7,570 nucleotides of DNA from Piscirickettsiaceae bacterium (lineage in GTDB: Bacteria > Pseudomonadota > Gammaproteobacteria > PS1 > Pseudothioglobaceae): assembly GCA_012963565.1 (NCBI GenBank), contig DTVJ01000105.1, positions 1 through 7,570 on the forward strand, written 5' to 3'. The notes under the pieces are model-generated. The model did no database searches and was not told where the DNA came from. It saw only the letters and a list, made by a program, of their open reading frames with translations. A program made the position numbers and the translations under genes. Positions 1 through 5,742 of the stretch are shown in pieces. The stretch's first letter is position 1, and each line of letters begins with the position of its first letter.

Positions 1-629
1 GTATTTGGGTATTTTTCAATGATGTATTTACTACGATTAATGGCAGCAATGTTGGCGCCTTTTCTAGTGTAGAAAATAGCCACAAACAGCTCATGCCTTG
101 AAAGGATATTTCTGAGGACAATCAGGCGGGTTTTTGCTTCTTCAGCGTAATCGGTTTTAGGGAATTTTTCAATCAATGCCAGGTAGTAATTAAATGCATC
201 ACGTACAGAGTCAACATCCCGTTGGGCACTATCCGTAATAAAGTTATCTAAGATTGAGCGAGATCTATCCTCTGAAATAACGCCACGTAAGTAATAAGCA
301 TAGGGGGTTGAAAAGTGTTCTGGATAAAGCTTGATGTAGCTATTTAGGCGGTCAATTGCTTGGTCATAATCCTCATTCTTATAAAGCGCATAGGCAATTT
401 CTAGCTTAGATTGTATGGCATATTTAGAGCCGGGATAGGCGGCTTGTAATTGCTCATATAGCTCGACACCTTTGTCCATTGAGCCTACTGAAGTATTCTT
501 TTTAGCTTGTTCAAAAAAAGTTTTGGGCGACCAGCCTTTGGTAATAGACTCTCTTTTGGTTTCTTCTTCCCAAAAACAACCACTGAGTAGAAGGGTTAAC
601 AAAGGTAGAATTAAGATTAATTTTTTCAT
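1..629 (-). CDS. bamD: Outer membrane assembly lipoprotein BamD (3' end cut off by window edge)
   Basis: BamD is the essential lipoprotein partner of BamA in the BAM complex, which folds beta-barrel proteins into the outer membrane from its periplasmic side. The visible 209 codons have no stop. They begin MKKLILILPLLTLLLSGC, a lipoprotein signal peptide with lipobox LSGC and lipidated Cys18. A helical TPR-like array follows: residues about 35-67 (FFEQAKK...VELYEQL), 70-103 (KLEIAYALYKNEDYDQAIDR), 108-157 (PYAYYLRGV, then DAFNYYLALIEKFP) and 160-209, where the typical YTRKGANIAAINR stretch lies. E. coli BamD is about 245 residues, so roughly 35-40 are missing. The ATG at 629-627 is preferred because it sits directly before the signal peptide. 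No clear Shine-Dalgarno sequence precedes it. It is transcribed divergently from spoT. The identification is by motif and family resemblance and is confident. Confidence 0.93.
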   Translation of the reverse strand, partial: MKKLILILPLLTLLLSGCFWEEETKRESITKGWSPKTFFEQAKKNTSVGSMDKGVELYEQLQAAYPGSKYAIQSKLEIAYALYKNEDYDQAIDRLNSYIKLYPEHFSTPYAYYLRGVISEDRSRSILDNFITDSAQRDVDSVRDAFNYYLALIEKFPKTDYAEEAKTRLIVLRNILSRHELFVAIFYTRKGANIAAINRSKYIIEKYPN

Positions 630-638
630 TGATTGTTC

Positions 639-656
639 AAGATTTATTACTAATAT
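639..656 (+). repeat. Copy 1 of an 18-bp direct repeat with internal dyad
   Basis: The segment reads AAGATTTATT, three variable bases (ACT), then AATAT. It matches copy 2 at 696-713 in 15 of 18 positions, 57 bp away in the same orientation. It contains the perfect odd dyad TATTACTAATA (645-655). It lies 10-27 bp upstream of the bamD start codon. This could be an operator half of a pair, or an AT-rich coincidence. Confidence 0.45.
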
Positions 657-664
657 TGCATAGC

Positions 665-696
665 ATTATACTGACGTGGTTGTATTATAATGTCAA
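665..696 (-). promoter_or_regulatory. Candidate sigma-70-type promoter for bamD
   Basis: Reading the minus strand, a perfect TTGACA (696-691) is followed by a perfect TATAAT (670-665). The spacer is 20 bp, longer than the usual 16-18, so the pairing is uncertain even though both hexamers match consensus. Transcription would begin near 658 and give a 5' leader of about 30 nt before the bamD ATG. Confidence 0.4.
686..691 (+). promoter_or_regulatory. Candidate -10 element for spoT
   Basis: A perfect TATAAT on the plus strand lies 40 bp before the spoT ATG, predicting a leader of about 33 nt. No good -35 hexamer sits at normal spacing: TTGCAT at 656-661 would need a 24-bp spacer, and there is no proper extended -10 TGN. 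In DNA this AT-rich a lone TATAAT can be chance. Confidence 0.3.
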
Positions 697-713
697 AGAT
701 TTATTCAGAATAT
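696..713 (+). repeat. Copy 2 of the 18-bp direct repeat with internal dyad
   Basis: The segment reads AAGATTTATT, CAG, then AATAT. It matches copy 1 (639-656) except at the three central bases. It also contains a perfect odd dyad, TATTCAGAATA (702-712), although its core bases differ from copy 1. It lies 19-36 bp upstream of the spoT ATG and overlaps by one base the TTGACA hexamer read on the opposite strand. Confidence 0.45.
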
Positions 714-731
714 AACCCTATTTTTCTTTAG

Positions 732-2831
732 ATGAGCTTATTTGAAAAAAGAATCCTAATTAGTGAACTGTGCGAGGTGCTGGATACCTATATGCCTAAA
801 GATCAGGTTGAGAGTGTGTATCGAGCCTATATCGTTGCTGCTACGGCACATGACGGGCAATATCGTCGTTCAGGTGAAGCTTATGTTTTCCACCCGATTA
901 ACGTAGCGATGATTTTGGCTGAGTTAAAACTAGATTACTATTGTATTGCCGCAGCACTGTTGCATGATTGCATTGAGGATACTTCACTCACACAAGAAGA
1001 TATTGTTCAAGATTTTGGTAAGGAGGTGGCTCATATCGTACAAGGTGTTTCAAAATTAACTGGGCTAGAGTTCCACACTACGACAGACAAACAAGCACAA
1101 AATTTTAGAAAATTGTTCTTAGCCATGAGTACGGACATGCGGGTAATGATGATCAAGCTGGCTGATCGTTTACATAATATGCGTACACTCAAATCAATGA
1201 GTAGAGATAAGCAACTTAGAATTGCCAAAGAAACGTCCGAGATCCACGCTCCAATTGCTAGGCGCCTTGGTTTAAATAGTATTAGGGTTGAATTAGATAA
1301 TTTGTGTTTTGCGATTATGCAACCTTTTCGTCATAAAGTACTGATGGAGCAAATCAAAAAACAATGTGGTAATCGTAAAAAAATCATCCAAAATATTCAA
1401 AGGGATATTGAAACACGTCTTAAGCAAGAAGGCTTAGAGAAAGTCAGAATTACTGGACGTAGAAAACAACCTTGTAGTATTTATAACAAGATGAAAATCA
1501 AGCAATTAAAGTTTTCCCAGGTGCTCGATATGTATGCCTTTAGGGTGATAGTTGATGATGTAGCACAGTGTTACCAAGCGCTAGGCATTATTCACAATTT
1601 GTACAAACCATTGCCAGGTAAGTTTAAAGATTACGTAGCACTGCCAAAGTCAAATGGTTATCAGTCGTTACACACAGTGTTGTTTGGGCCGAATAAAATC
1701 TTTATTGAGGTACAGATTCGCTCAGAAGATATGCACTTTATATCAGAGTACGGTATTGCTGCACATTGGCATTATAAGAGTGATAATGCTAATTCTGCAG
1801 AGTTAGCTAGCAATTGGCTAGGCTCATTATTGGCTATTCAACAAAATTCTGGTACTTCGGTAGAATTTTTGGAAGAAACTAAGACTGATTTATTCCCTTC
1901 AGAAGTGTTTGTGTTTACCCCTAAAGGTGAGATTATTCAATTACCTTACAGGTCTACTGTACTCGATTTTGCCTATGCAATTCACACCAACGTTGGCAAT
2001 AGAACGCTTAAGGCAAAAGTTAATCAAGTTAATGCCTCAATTTCAACTGAGCTAAAGTCTGGACAAACGATTGAGATTATTACCGACAAAGGAGCAAAAC
2101 CACATCCATCATGGCTACAAATTGTAGTGACAGCTAAGGCCAAATCTTCAATCAAAACCAATCTGAAAGAAGAATCAACTTCTGAATTAATGCAACTAGG
2201 TGAATATTTACTCATCAATGCGCTTAATTACCAAGGTAGCAATGCCTCAATTGATGAAGATAAGTGGCAAACTTGTTTGGATGATTTAAAGTGTGATTCT
2301 AAGTCAGATCTTTATATGAAAATTGGTTTATCAGAGGTATTAGTATCGGTAGTGTTGAATAGGCTCCAAGGTGAGAGTGAGAGTTTTTTAATTAAAAGTA
2401 TTAATATCAAACAAACAAAAGGAAAAGCTATTAGTTTTGCGCATTGTTGTTATCCTATTCCAGGGGACAAAGTGGTAGGTGTGTTAACCACCACCAAAGG
2501 CCTGGTGATGCATCGGTTTGATTGTGGTAATTTGATCCGTGCCAAACAAAAAAATGAGCAATGGTTAGATATTGATTGGCAGGCTGACGAGAATGAAGAA
2601 TTTGAGGTATTGATCAGAGTTCACGTGGAAAATCGTCGCGGTATGCTAGCTTCAATTGCCAATGTGATTGCTACGATTGGTATCAACATTGAGCATCTAG
2701 AAGTGGAAGAAAAAGACCACTCTATGAAAGCACTTACTCTAGTAATTAGTGTGACTAATGTCAATAAACTAGATGAAGCCTTATATGCAATAAAAAGCTT
2801 AGAATTTGTACGCTCAGTAGAGCGGGTATAG
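732..2831 (+). CDS. spoT: Bifunctional (p)ppGpp synthetase/hydrolase, SpoT/Rel type
   Basis: This long RelA/SpoT homolog (699 residues; E. coli SpoT is about 702) makes and degrades the alarmone (p)ppGpp in the cytoplasm. The HD hydrolase domain (about 25-180) keeps its metal and catalytic residues: His54, the HDCIED motif (His78, Asp79, Glu82, Asp83) and Asp145 in LADRLHNMRTL. The synthetase domain (about 235-350) shows GYQSLHT (309-315), Asp266 and EVQIRS (326-331). Its KFKD (297-300) corresponds to the RxKD signature of bifunctional enzymes, not the ExDD of RelA. A TGS domain (about 390-455), a helical region, the conserved Cys/zinc-finger region (HCCYPIPGD 571-579, His594, Cys598) and an ACT domain (about 624-699) follow. 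The usually conserved TGS histidine is Asn423. No Shine-Dalgarno precedes the ATG, but the N-terminus aligns well with SpoT. The gene could equally be named rel if it is the only long homolog. Confidence 0.95.
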   Translation: MSLFEKRILISELCEVLDTYMPKDQVESVYRAYIVAATAHDGQYRRSGEAYVFHPINVAMILAELKLDYYCIAAALLHDCIEDTSLTQEDIVQDFGKEVAHIVQGVSKLTGLEFHTTTDKQAQNFRKLFLAMSTDMRVMMIKLADRLHNMRTLKSMSRDKQLRIAKETSEIHAPIARRLGLNSIRVELDNLCFAIMQPFRHKVLMEQIKKQCGNRKKIIQNIQRDIETRLKQEGLEKVRITGRRKQPCSIYNKMKIKQLKFSQVLDMYAFRVIVDDVAQCYQALGIIHNLYKPLPGKFKDYVALPKSNGYQSLHTVLFGPNKIFIEVQIRSEDMHFISEYGIAAHWHYKSDNANSAELASNWLGSLLAIQQNSGTSVEFLEETKTDLFPSEVFVFTPKGEIIQLPYRSTVLDFAYAIHTNVGNRTLKAKVNQVNASISTELKSGQTIEIITDKGAKPHPSWLQIVVTAKAKSSIKTNLKEESTSELMQLGEYLLINALNYQGSNASIDEDKWQTCLDDLKCDSKSDLYMKIGLSEVLVSVVLNRLQGESESFLIKSINIKQTKGKAISFAHCCYPIPGDKVVGVLTTTKGLVMHRFDCGNLIRAKQKNEQWLDIDWQADENEEFEVLIRVHVENRRGMLASIANVIATIGINIEHLEVEEKDHSMKALTLVISVTNVNKLDEALYAIKSLEFVRSVERV

Positions 2832-2947
2832 TGTTTACAAAAACGGGTGAATTTTCATTGGATTTTTACCTCTAATAAACTCATTTTTTGATTAAAATAA
2901 GCGTATCTTTATCAATTATATTTTGTTTATTTTCTTAAGGTATTTTT
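2832..2947 (+). promoter_or_regulatory. spoT-iscX intergenic region with probable operon promoter
   Basis: This 116-bp AT-rich gap separates spoT from the iscX-tolB-pal-cpoB-pabB run and is the only sizeable gap upstream of it, so a promoter here is likely. The best candidate is TTGATT (2888-2893) with TATCAA (2910-2915) at 16-bp spacing; a TATATT at 2917-2922 is too far from that -35. TAAGG at 2936-2940 is a good ribosome-binding site 7 bp before the iscX ATG. A weak wobble-paired hairpin (2845-2851 with 2865-2871) is the only terminator-like structure after spoT, so read-through from spoT is possible. Confidence 0.35.
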
Positions 2948-3142
2948 ATGACCTGGACAGACTCCCTAGACATTGCCATAGCACTAGATGAAGCACATCC
3001 TGACTTTGACCCAACTTTTATAAATTTTGTTGATTTAAGGAAAATGGTTATTGCATTGGAAGAGTTTGATGATAATGAAGATAAATCAGGTGAGAAAATC
3101 CTTGAAGCTATTCAAATGAACTGGCTAGAAGAAAGAGAGTGA
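2948..3142 (+). CDS. iscX: IscX (YfhJ), iron-sulfur cluster assembly accessory protein
   Basis: IscX is a small acidic cytoplasmic protein that binds the cysteine desulfurase IscS, competes with frataxin (CyaY) and modulates iron-sulfur cluster assembly. The 64 residues match the family along their whole length (E. coli is 66). Near the N-terminus is WTDS (3-6). Next come the AHPDFDP segment (16-22), the acidic EEFDD (38-42), and the C-terminal EKILEAIQMNWLEE (49-62). The ATG is preceded by TAAGG at 7-bp spacing. Its TGA overlaps the GTG start of tolB within GTGA at 3139-3142, implying translational coupling. In E. coli and many relatives iscX is the last gene of the isc operon, so this position before tolB is unusual. 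The identification is secure from sequence; the functional statement is family knowledge. Confidence 0.93.
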   Translation: MTWTDSLDIAIALDEAHPDFDPTFINFVDLRKMVIALEEFDDNEDKSGEKILEAIQMNWLEERE

Positions 3143-4431
3143 AATTAATCAAATTATTTGCCTTATTGCTTGCAATCAATGTTGGTATTGCCCACGCAGT
3201 TTTAGAAGTAACTGTAGTCAAAAAAGATGAAAATGCCTTTCCTATTATTGTTAGTCATTTTAAATTAGTTGGTAAAGGCACTCAAGATAAGGATATTTCC
3301 GAGATTATTCGAAACAATTTAGAACGCTCTGGGCGTTTTAATGTGGTGATTCCTGATGTTTTGATTGAGCAAGTGGATGCACAATATTGGAAACGCAAGA
3401 GCATTGAGGCAGTTGTAACAGGCCGTATTGAACAACAGAGTGAAAATATTTATAAACTTTCTGTGAGTTTGTTTGATGTTTATAGTAACAAAGAGTTATT
3501 CACCAAAGCCACTAGAGTACATCTGAGTGGTTTTAGAAAAGTTGCACATCAGCTGAGTGACCATATTTATGAGGCTTTATTGGGTGAGAGTGGTTCGTTT
3601 AACACACTATTAACCTATGTAACAGTCACCACCGATGCTAAAGGTGAAAAGGAATATCGATTAAATATTTCAGATTCTGATGCCATGAATGTGAAAAGCA
3701 GAATCAAGCTAAATACACCAATTTTATCGCCAGCTTGGTCACCTGATCGCTCTTATGAGCATAAGAAAATTGCCTATGTTTCTTTTGAAAACGGCCGTTC
3801 TGAAGTATTCATTTGGTACCCGTATACTCGCCGTAAAATTGAAAAATTACCGCGTTTTGACGGCATTGCCTCTGCACCAAGTTGGCACCCCGATGGTAAA
3901 AGTTTAGTACTCACCCTGTCTAAAAATGGCAATAAAGATATTTATTCTTATAATTTGGCAGACAAAGAACTAACACGTCTTACTCATAACGCCAGCATTG
4001 ATACCGAAGCTAGTTATTCGCCGGATGGTCAGCGTATTGCCTTTACTTCGAATCGCTCTGGTCAGGTGCAGATTTATATTAAAAACCTAGTCACCAATCA
4101 AATTAACCGGGCTACTTTTGAAGGTAGATATAATGCTAAAGCAGTATTTTCACCCGATGGAAAGAGCTTGGCTATAGTACATCGAGTAGATAAGGATTAT
4201 CGCATTGCTATGCTAGATATTAAAACAAAAGATCTGAGCATTATGACCAATAATGAATTAGATGAGTCTCCTTATTTTTCACCGAATGGCGATATGATTA
4301 TTTTTGCTACCAATAGAAATAATAAAGGCTTGTTGTCGGTTGTCTCGGTTGAGGGTAATCGTTCTTACGAGCTGACCTCTCAAACGGGAGAGGTAAGAGA
4401 GCCAAATTGGTCAACTTATTTAGAAAAATAA
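3139..4431 (+). CDS. tolB: Tol-Pal system periplasmic beta-propeller protein TolB
   Basis: TolB is the periplasmic component of the Tol-Pal machine. It binds Pal, and its N-terminus binds TolA, so that the outer membrane is drawn in at the division site. The product has 430 residues, the family's usual length. A signal peptide (1-20, KLIKLFALLLAINV then AHA) is followed by the N-terminal alpha/beta domain (about 21-165). The C-terminal propeller carries PD40-type repeats: SPAWSPD (197-203), PSWHPDGK (247-254), ASYSPDGQ (291-298), AVFSPDGK (335-342) and PYFSPNGD (378-385). It ends in EPNWSTYL, like the usual PAWSPYL. The start is GTG at 3139, overlapping the iscX stop by 4 bp behind a GA-rich stretch. 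A GTG start is supported because the signal peptide begins immediately. No tolQ, tolR or tolA gene lies upstream, unlike in E. coli. Confidence 0.95.
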   Translation: MKLIKLFALLLAINVGIAHAVLEVTVVKKDENAFPIIVSHFKLVGKGTQDKDISEIIRNNLERSGRFNVVIPDVLIEQVDAQYWKRKSIEAVVTGRIEQQSENIYKLSVSLFDVYSNKELFTKATRVHLSGFRKVAHQLSDHIYEALLGESGSFNTLLTYVTVTTDAKGEKEYRLNISDSDAMNVKSRIKLNTPILSPAWSPDRSYEHKKIAYVSFENGRSEVFIWYPYTRRKIEKLPRFDGIASAPSWHPDGKSLVLTLSKNGNKDIYSYNLADKELTRLTHNASIDTEASYSPDGQRIAFTSNRSGQVQIYIKNLVTNQINRATFEGRYNAKAVFSPDGKSLAIVHRVDKDYRIAMLDIKTKDLSIMTNNELDESPYFSPNGDMIIFATNRNNKGLLSVVSVEGNRSYELTSQTGEVREPNWSTYLEK

Positions 4432-4448
4432 CAAAATAGGAGAATAGA

Positions 4449-5015
4449 ATGAAGATTATTGCATTATTGCCACTTATAGCCATGCTCAGCGCTTGCACTG
4501 ATACAGGTGGGTTATTAGAATCCAGAACGGTGGTGATTGAAGAAAGAAGTAACAATAAAGTTGACGCTATTGTGCGTGATGAGTCTAACTTTAATTGGAG
4601 TGATTTAACTGGCTCTTCTACTAGCGTATCGGACTCTAGTCAAGTAAGCGCTAAAGAGCAAGTAGTAGCTAAGTTAAAAGCTAGTAACACCAACTTTATC
4701 TTGTATTTTTCATACGATGGCGTTGATATTAGTGAGACTGCTACGCAAGAAATTATCAAGCACGCCAACTTCATGCGTGATAACCCTAATATTAAATTAC
4801 GCTTAGAAGGGCATGCTGATGAGCGTGGTACACGTGAGTATAACTTAGCCTTGGGTGAAAACCGTGCACTCAGCGTTAAAGAAGTATTAGGCTTGTATGA
4901 GGGTCTAGAGGGTAGAATCGAGGTGGTCAGCTATGGCGAAGAAAAACCAATTGCTCAGTCGCATGATGAAACTAGCTGGGAAAAGAACAGACGTGTTGAG
5001 TTTATATACGAATAA
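4449..5015 (+). CDS. pal: Peptidoglycan-associated lipoprotein Pal
   Basis: Pal is an outer-membrane lipoprotein that binds peptidoglycan non-covalently and interacts with TolB. The signal peptide ends in the lipobox LSAC (13-16), with Cys16 lipidated and Thr at +2, consistent with outer-membrane sorting. A low-complexity Ser/Thr-rich linker (about 50-70) leads to an OmpA-like domain (about 80-188). That domain has the YFSYDGVDI strand (86-94) and GHADERGTREYNLALGENRA (121-140), in which Asp124 and Arg139 match the residues that grip meso-diaminopimelate. It also has VSYGEEKP (160-167) and NRRVEF (180-185). Length 188 residues is normal. AGGAGA at 4438-4443 is a good ribosome-binding site 5 bp before the ATG. 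The gene starts 17 bp after tolB and so is co-transcribed with it. Confidence 0.96.
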   Translation: MKIIALLPLIAMLSACTDTGGLLESRTVVIEERSNNKVDAIVRDESNFNWSDLTGSSTSVSDSSQVSAKEQVVAKLKASNTNFILYFSYDGVDISETATQEIIKHANFMRDNPNIKLRLEGHADERGTREYNLALGENRALSVKEVLGLYEGLEGRIEVVSYGEEKPIAQSHDETSWEKNRRVEFIYE

Positions 5016-5032
5016 GGATTAAATCAGATATT

Positions 5033-5737
5033 ATGAAGCGTTTGGGTTTAATTGTTTTAATTGGGTTATTTGTATGGCAGATGCCCTTTAATGCGGTTGC
5101 TTTTAATGCCCAAAAAGTAGCAAAAGATAACCATACAAAGATTAAACAATTAAAAAAATCTAACAAGAGACTTGTGGGGAGTATTGAGCAACTGCAAGAA
5201 CAGCAAAAGCTAAATCGGCAAAAGATCACTGAATTATTTCATTTGATGGAATATAAAAAATCCTCTAGTGTGGTTAAAGAAACTATTTTGCGTGTTAGAG
5301 AGGAAAATAGAAAAGCGAAAAAAATTTACACCAATGCTCGCAGCCTTCTAGTGACAGATCAATACAGTCAAGCGATTGATTTATTTCTGAATTATCTAGA
5401 TCTTTATCCTGAAAACAATCACGTACCTGATGCTTTTTATTGGTTAGGCAAGGCTTATGTTGCCAAAGGGGATCGCCACAATGGTAAAAAAATCTTCATT
5501 GAATTTCAAAATGATTACCCACTACATCATAAATTTTCTAACTCGTTATATGAGCTAGCCATGATTCATCATGAGTTAAAAGAAACCAAAGAAGCAGAAC
5601 AATTGCTTGAATCCATGATCAAAAAATTCCCTAATCATAACTCGATTTTTCAGGCTGAGGCTTTGTTAAAAAGTATTCAAGCGCCTGAACCTGTAGCGGA
5701 CACTGAGCCTACATCCGAAAAAATCAAAGCAGAATAA
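5033..5737 (+). CDS. cpoB: Cell division coordinator CpoB (YbgF), TPR protein
   Basis: CpoB is a periplasmic protein that, in E. coli, links the Tol machine with the PBP1B-LpoB peptidoglycan synthase during constriction. Here a signal peptide (1-23, cleavage after AVA) precedes an N-terminal coiled-coil, about residues 28-75, rich in Lys, Gln and Glu; in the family this part drives trimer formation. The C-terminal half holds three TPR-like units: about 96-129 (YSQAIDLFLNYLDLYPEN), 132-164 (AFYWLGKAYVAKGD) and 169-202 (SLYELAMIHHELKETKEAE). A short Pro/Glu/Lys tail closes the 234 residues, slightly shorter than the approximately 260 of E. coli. AAGGAT (5014-5019) overlaps the pal stop and lies 13 bp before the ATG, somewhat far. 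Position directly after pal supports the assignment. Confidence 0.92.
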   Translation: MKRLGLIVLIGLFVWQMPFNAVAFNAQKVAKDNHTKIKQLKKSNKRLVGSIEQLQEQQKLNRQKITELFHLMEYKKSSSVVKETILRVREENRKAKKIYTNARSLLVTDQYSQAIDLFLNYLDLYPENNHVPDAFYWLGKAYVAKGDRHNGKKIFIEFQNDYPLHHKFSNSLYELAMIHHELKETKEAEQLLESMIKKFPNHNSIFQAEALLKSIQAPEPVADTEPTSEKIKAE

Positions 5738-5742
5738 ACAGG

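Larger units (their letters stand above)
630..731. promoter_or_regulatory. Divergent bamD/spoT intergenic control region
   Basis: These 102 bp must hold the promoters for both flanking genes. TATAAT occurs on the plus strand at 686-691 and, because the site reads ATTATAAT, also on the minus strand at 689-684. A second minus-strand TATAAT lies at 670-665. Two near-identical 18-bp segments (639-656 and 696-713) flank the promoter elements. The role as a divergent control region follows from gene orientation; the exact start sites are inferred. Confidence 0.6.

Noticed and set aside
472..663. Plus-strand open frame of 63 codons
   Set aside because: It lies opposite the N-terminal part of bamD, whose lipoprotein signal and TPR sequence are convincing; the plus-strand product resembles nothing and has no ribosome-binding site.
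1031..1228. Minus-strand open frame within spoT
   Set aside because: It is opposite the conserved hydrolase domain coding sequence; no recognisable protein features.
2024..2218. Minus-strand open frame within spoT
   Set aside because: It is opposite the TGS region coding sequence; no independent support.
2845..2871. Possible terminator hairpin after spoT
   Set aside because: The 7-bp stem (GGGTGAA with TTTTACC-T) needs two G-U pairs, has a 13-nt loop, and the T-run follows only after more than 10 nt; too weak to call.
4307..4555. Minus-strand open frame spanning the tolB-pal junction
   Set aside because: It is antisense to the end of tolB and the signal peptide of pal, both secure; composition looks like random hydrophobic sequence.
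5002..5229. Minus-strand Cys-rich open frame
   Set aside because: It is antisense to the cpoB signal peptide and coiled coil; the Cys and Phe richness is only the complement of Lys/Gln/Glu codons.
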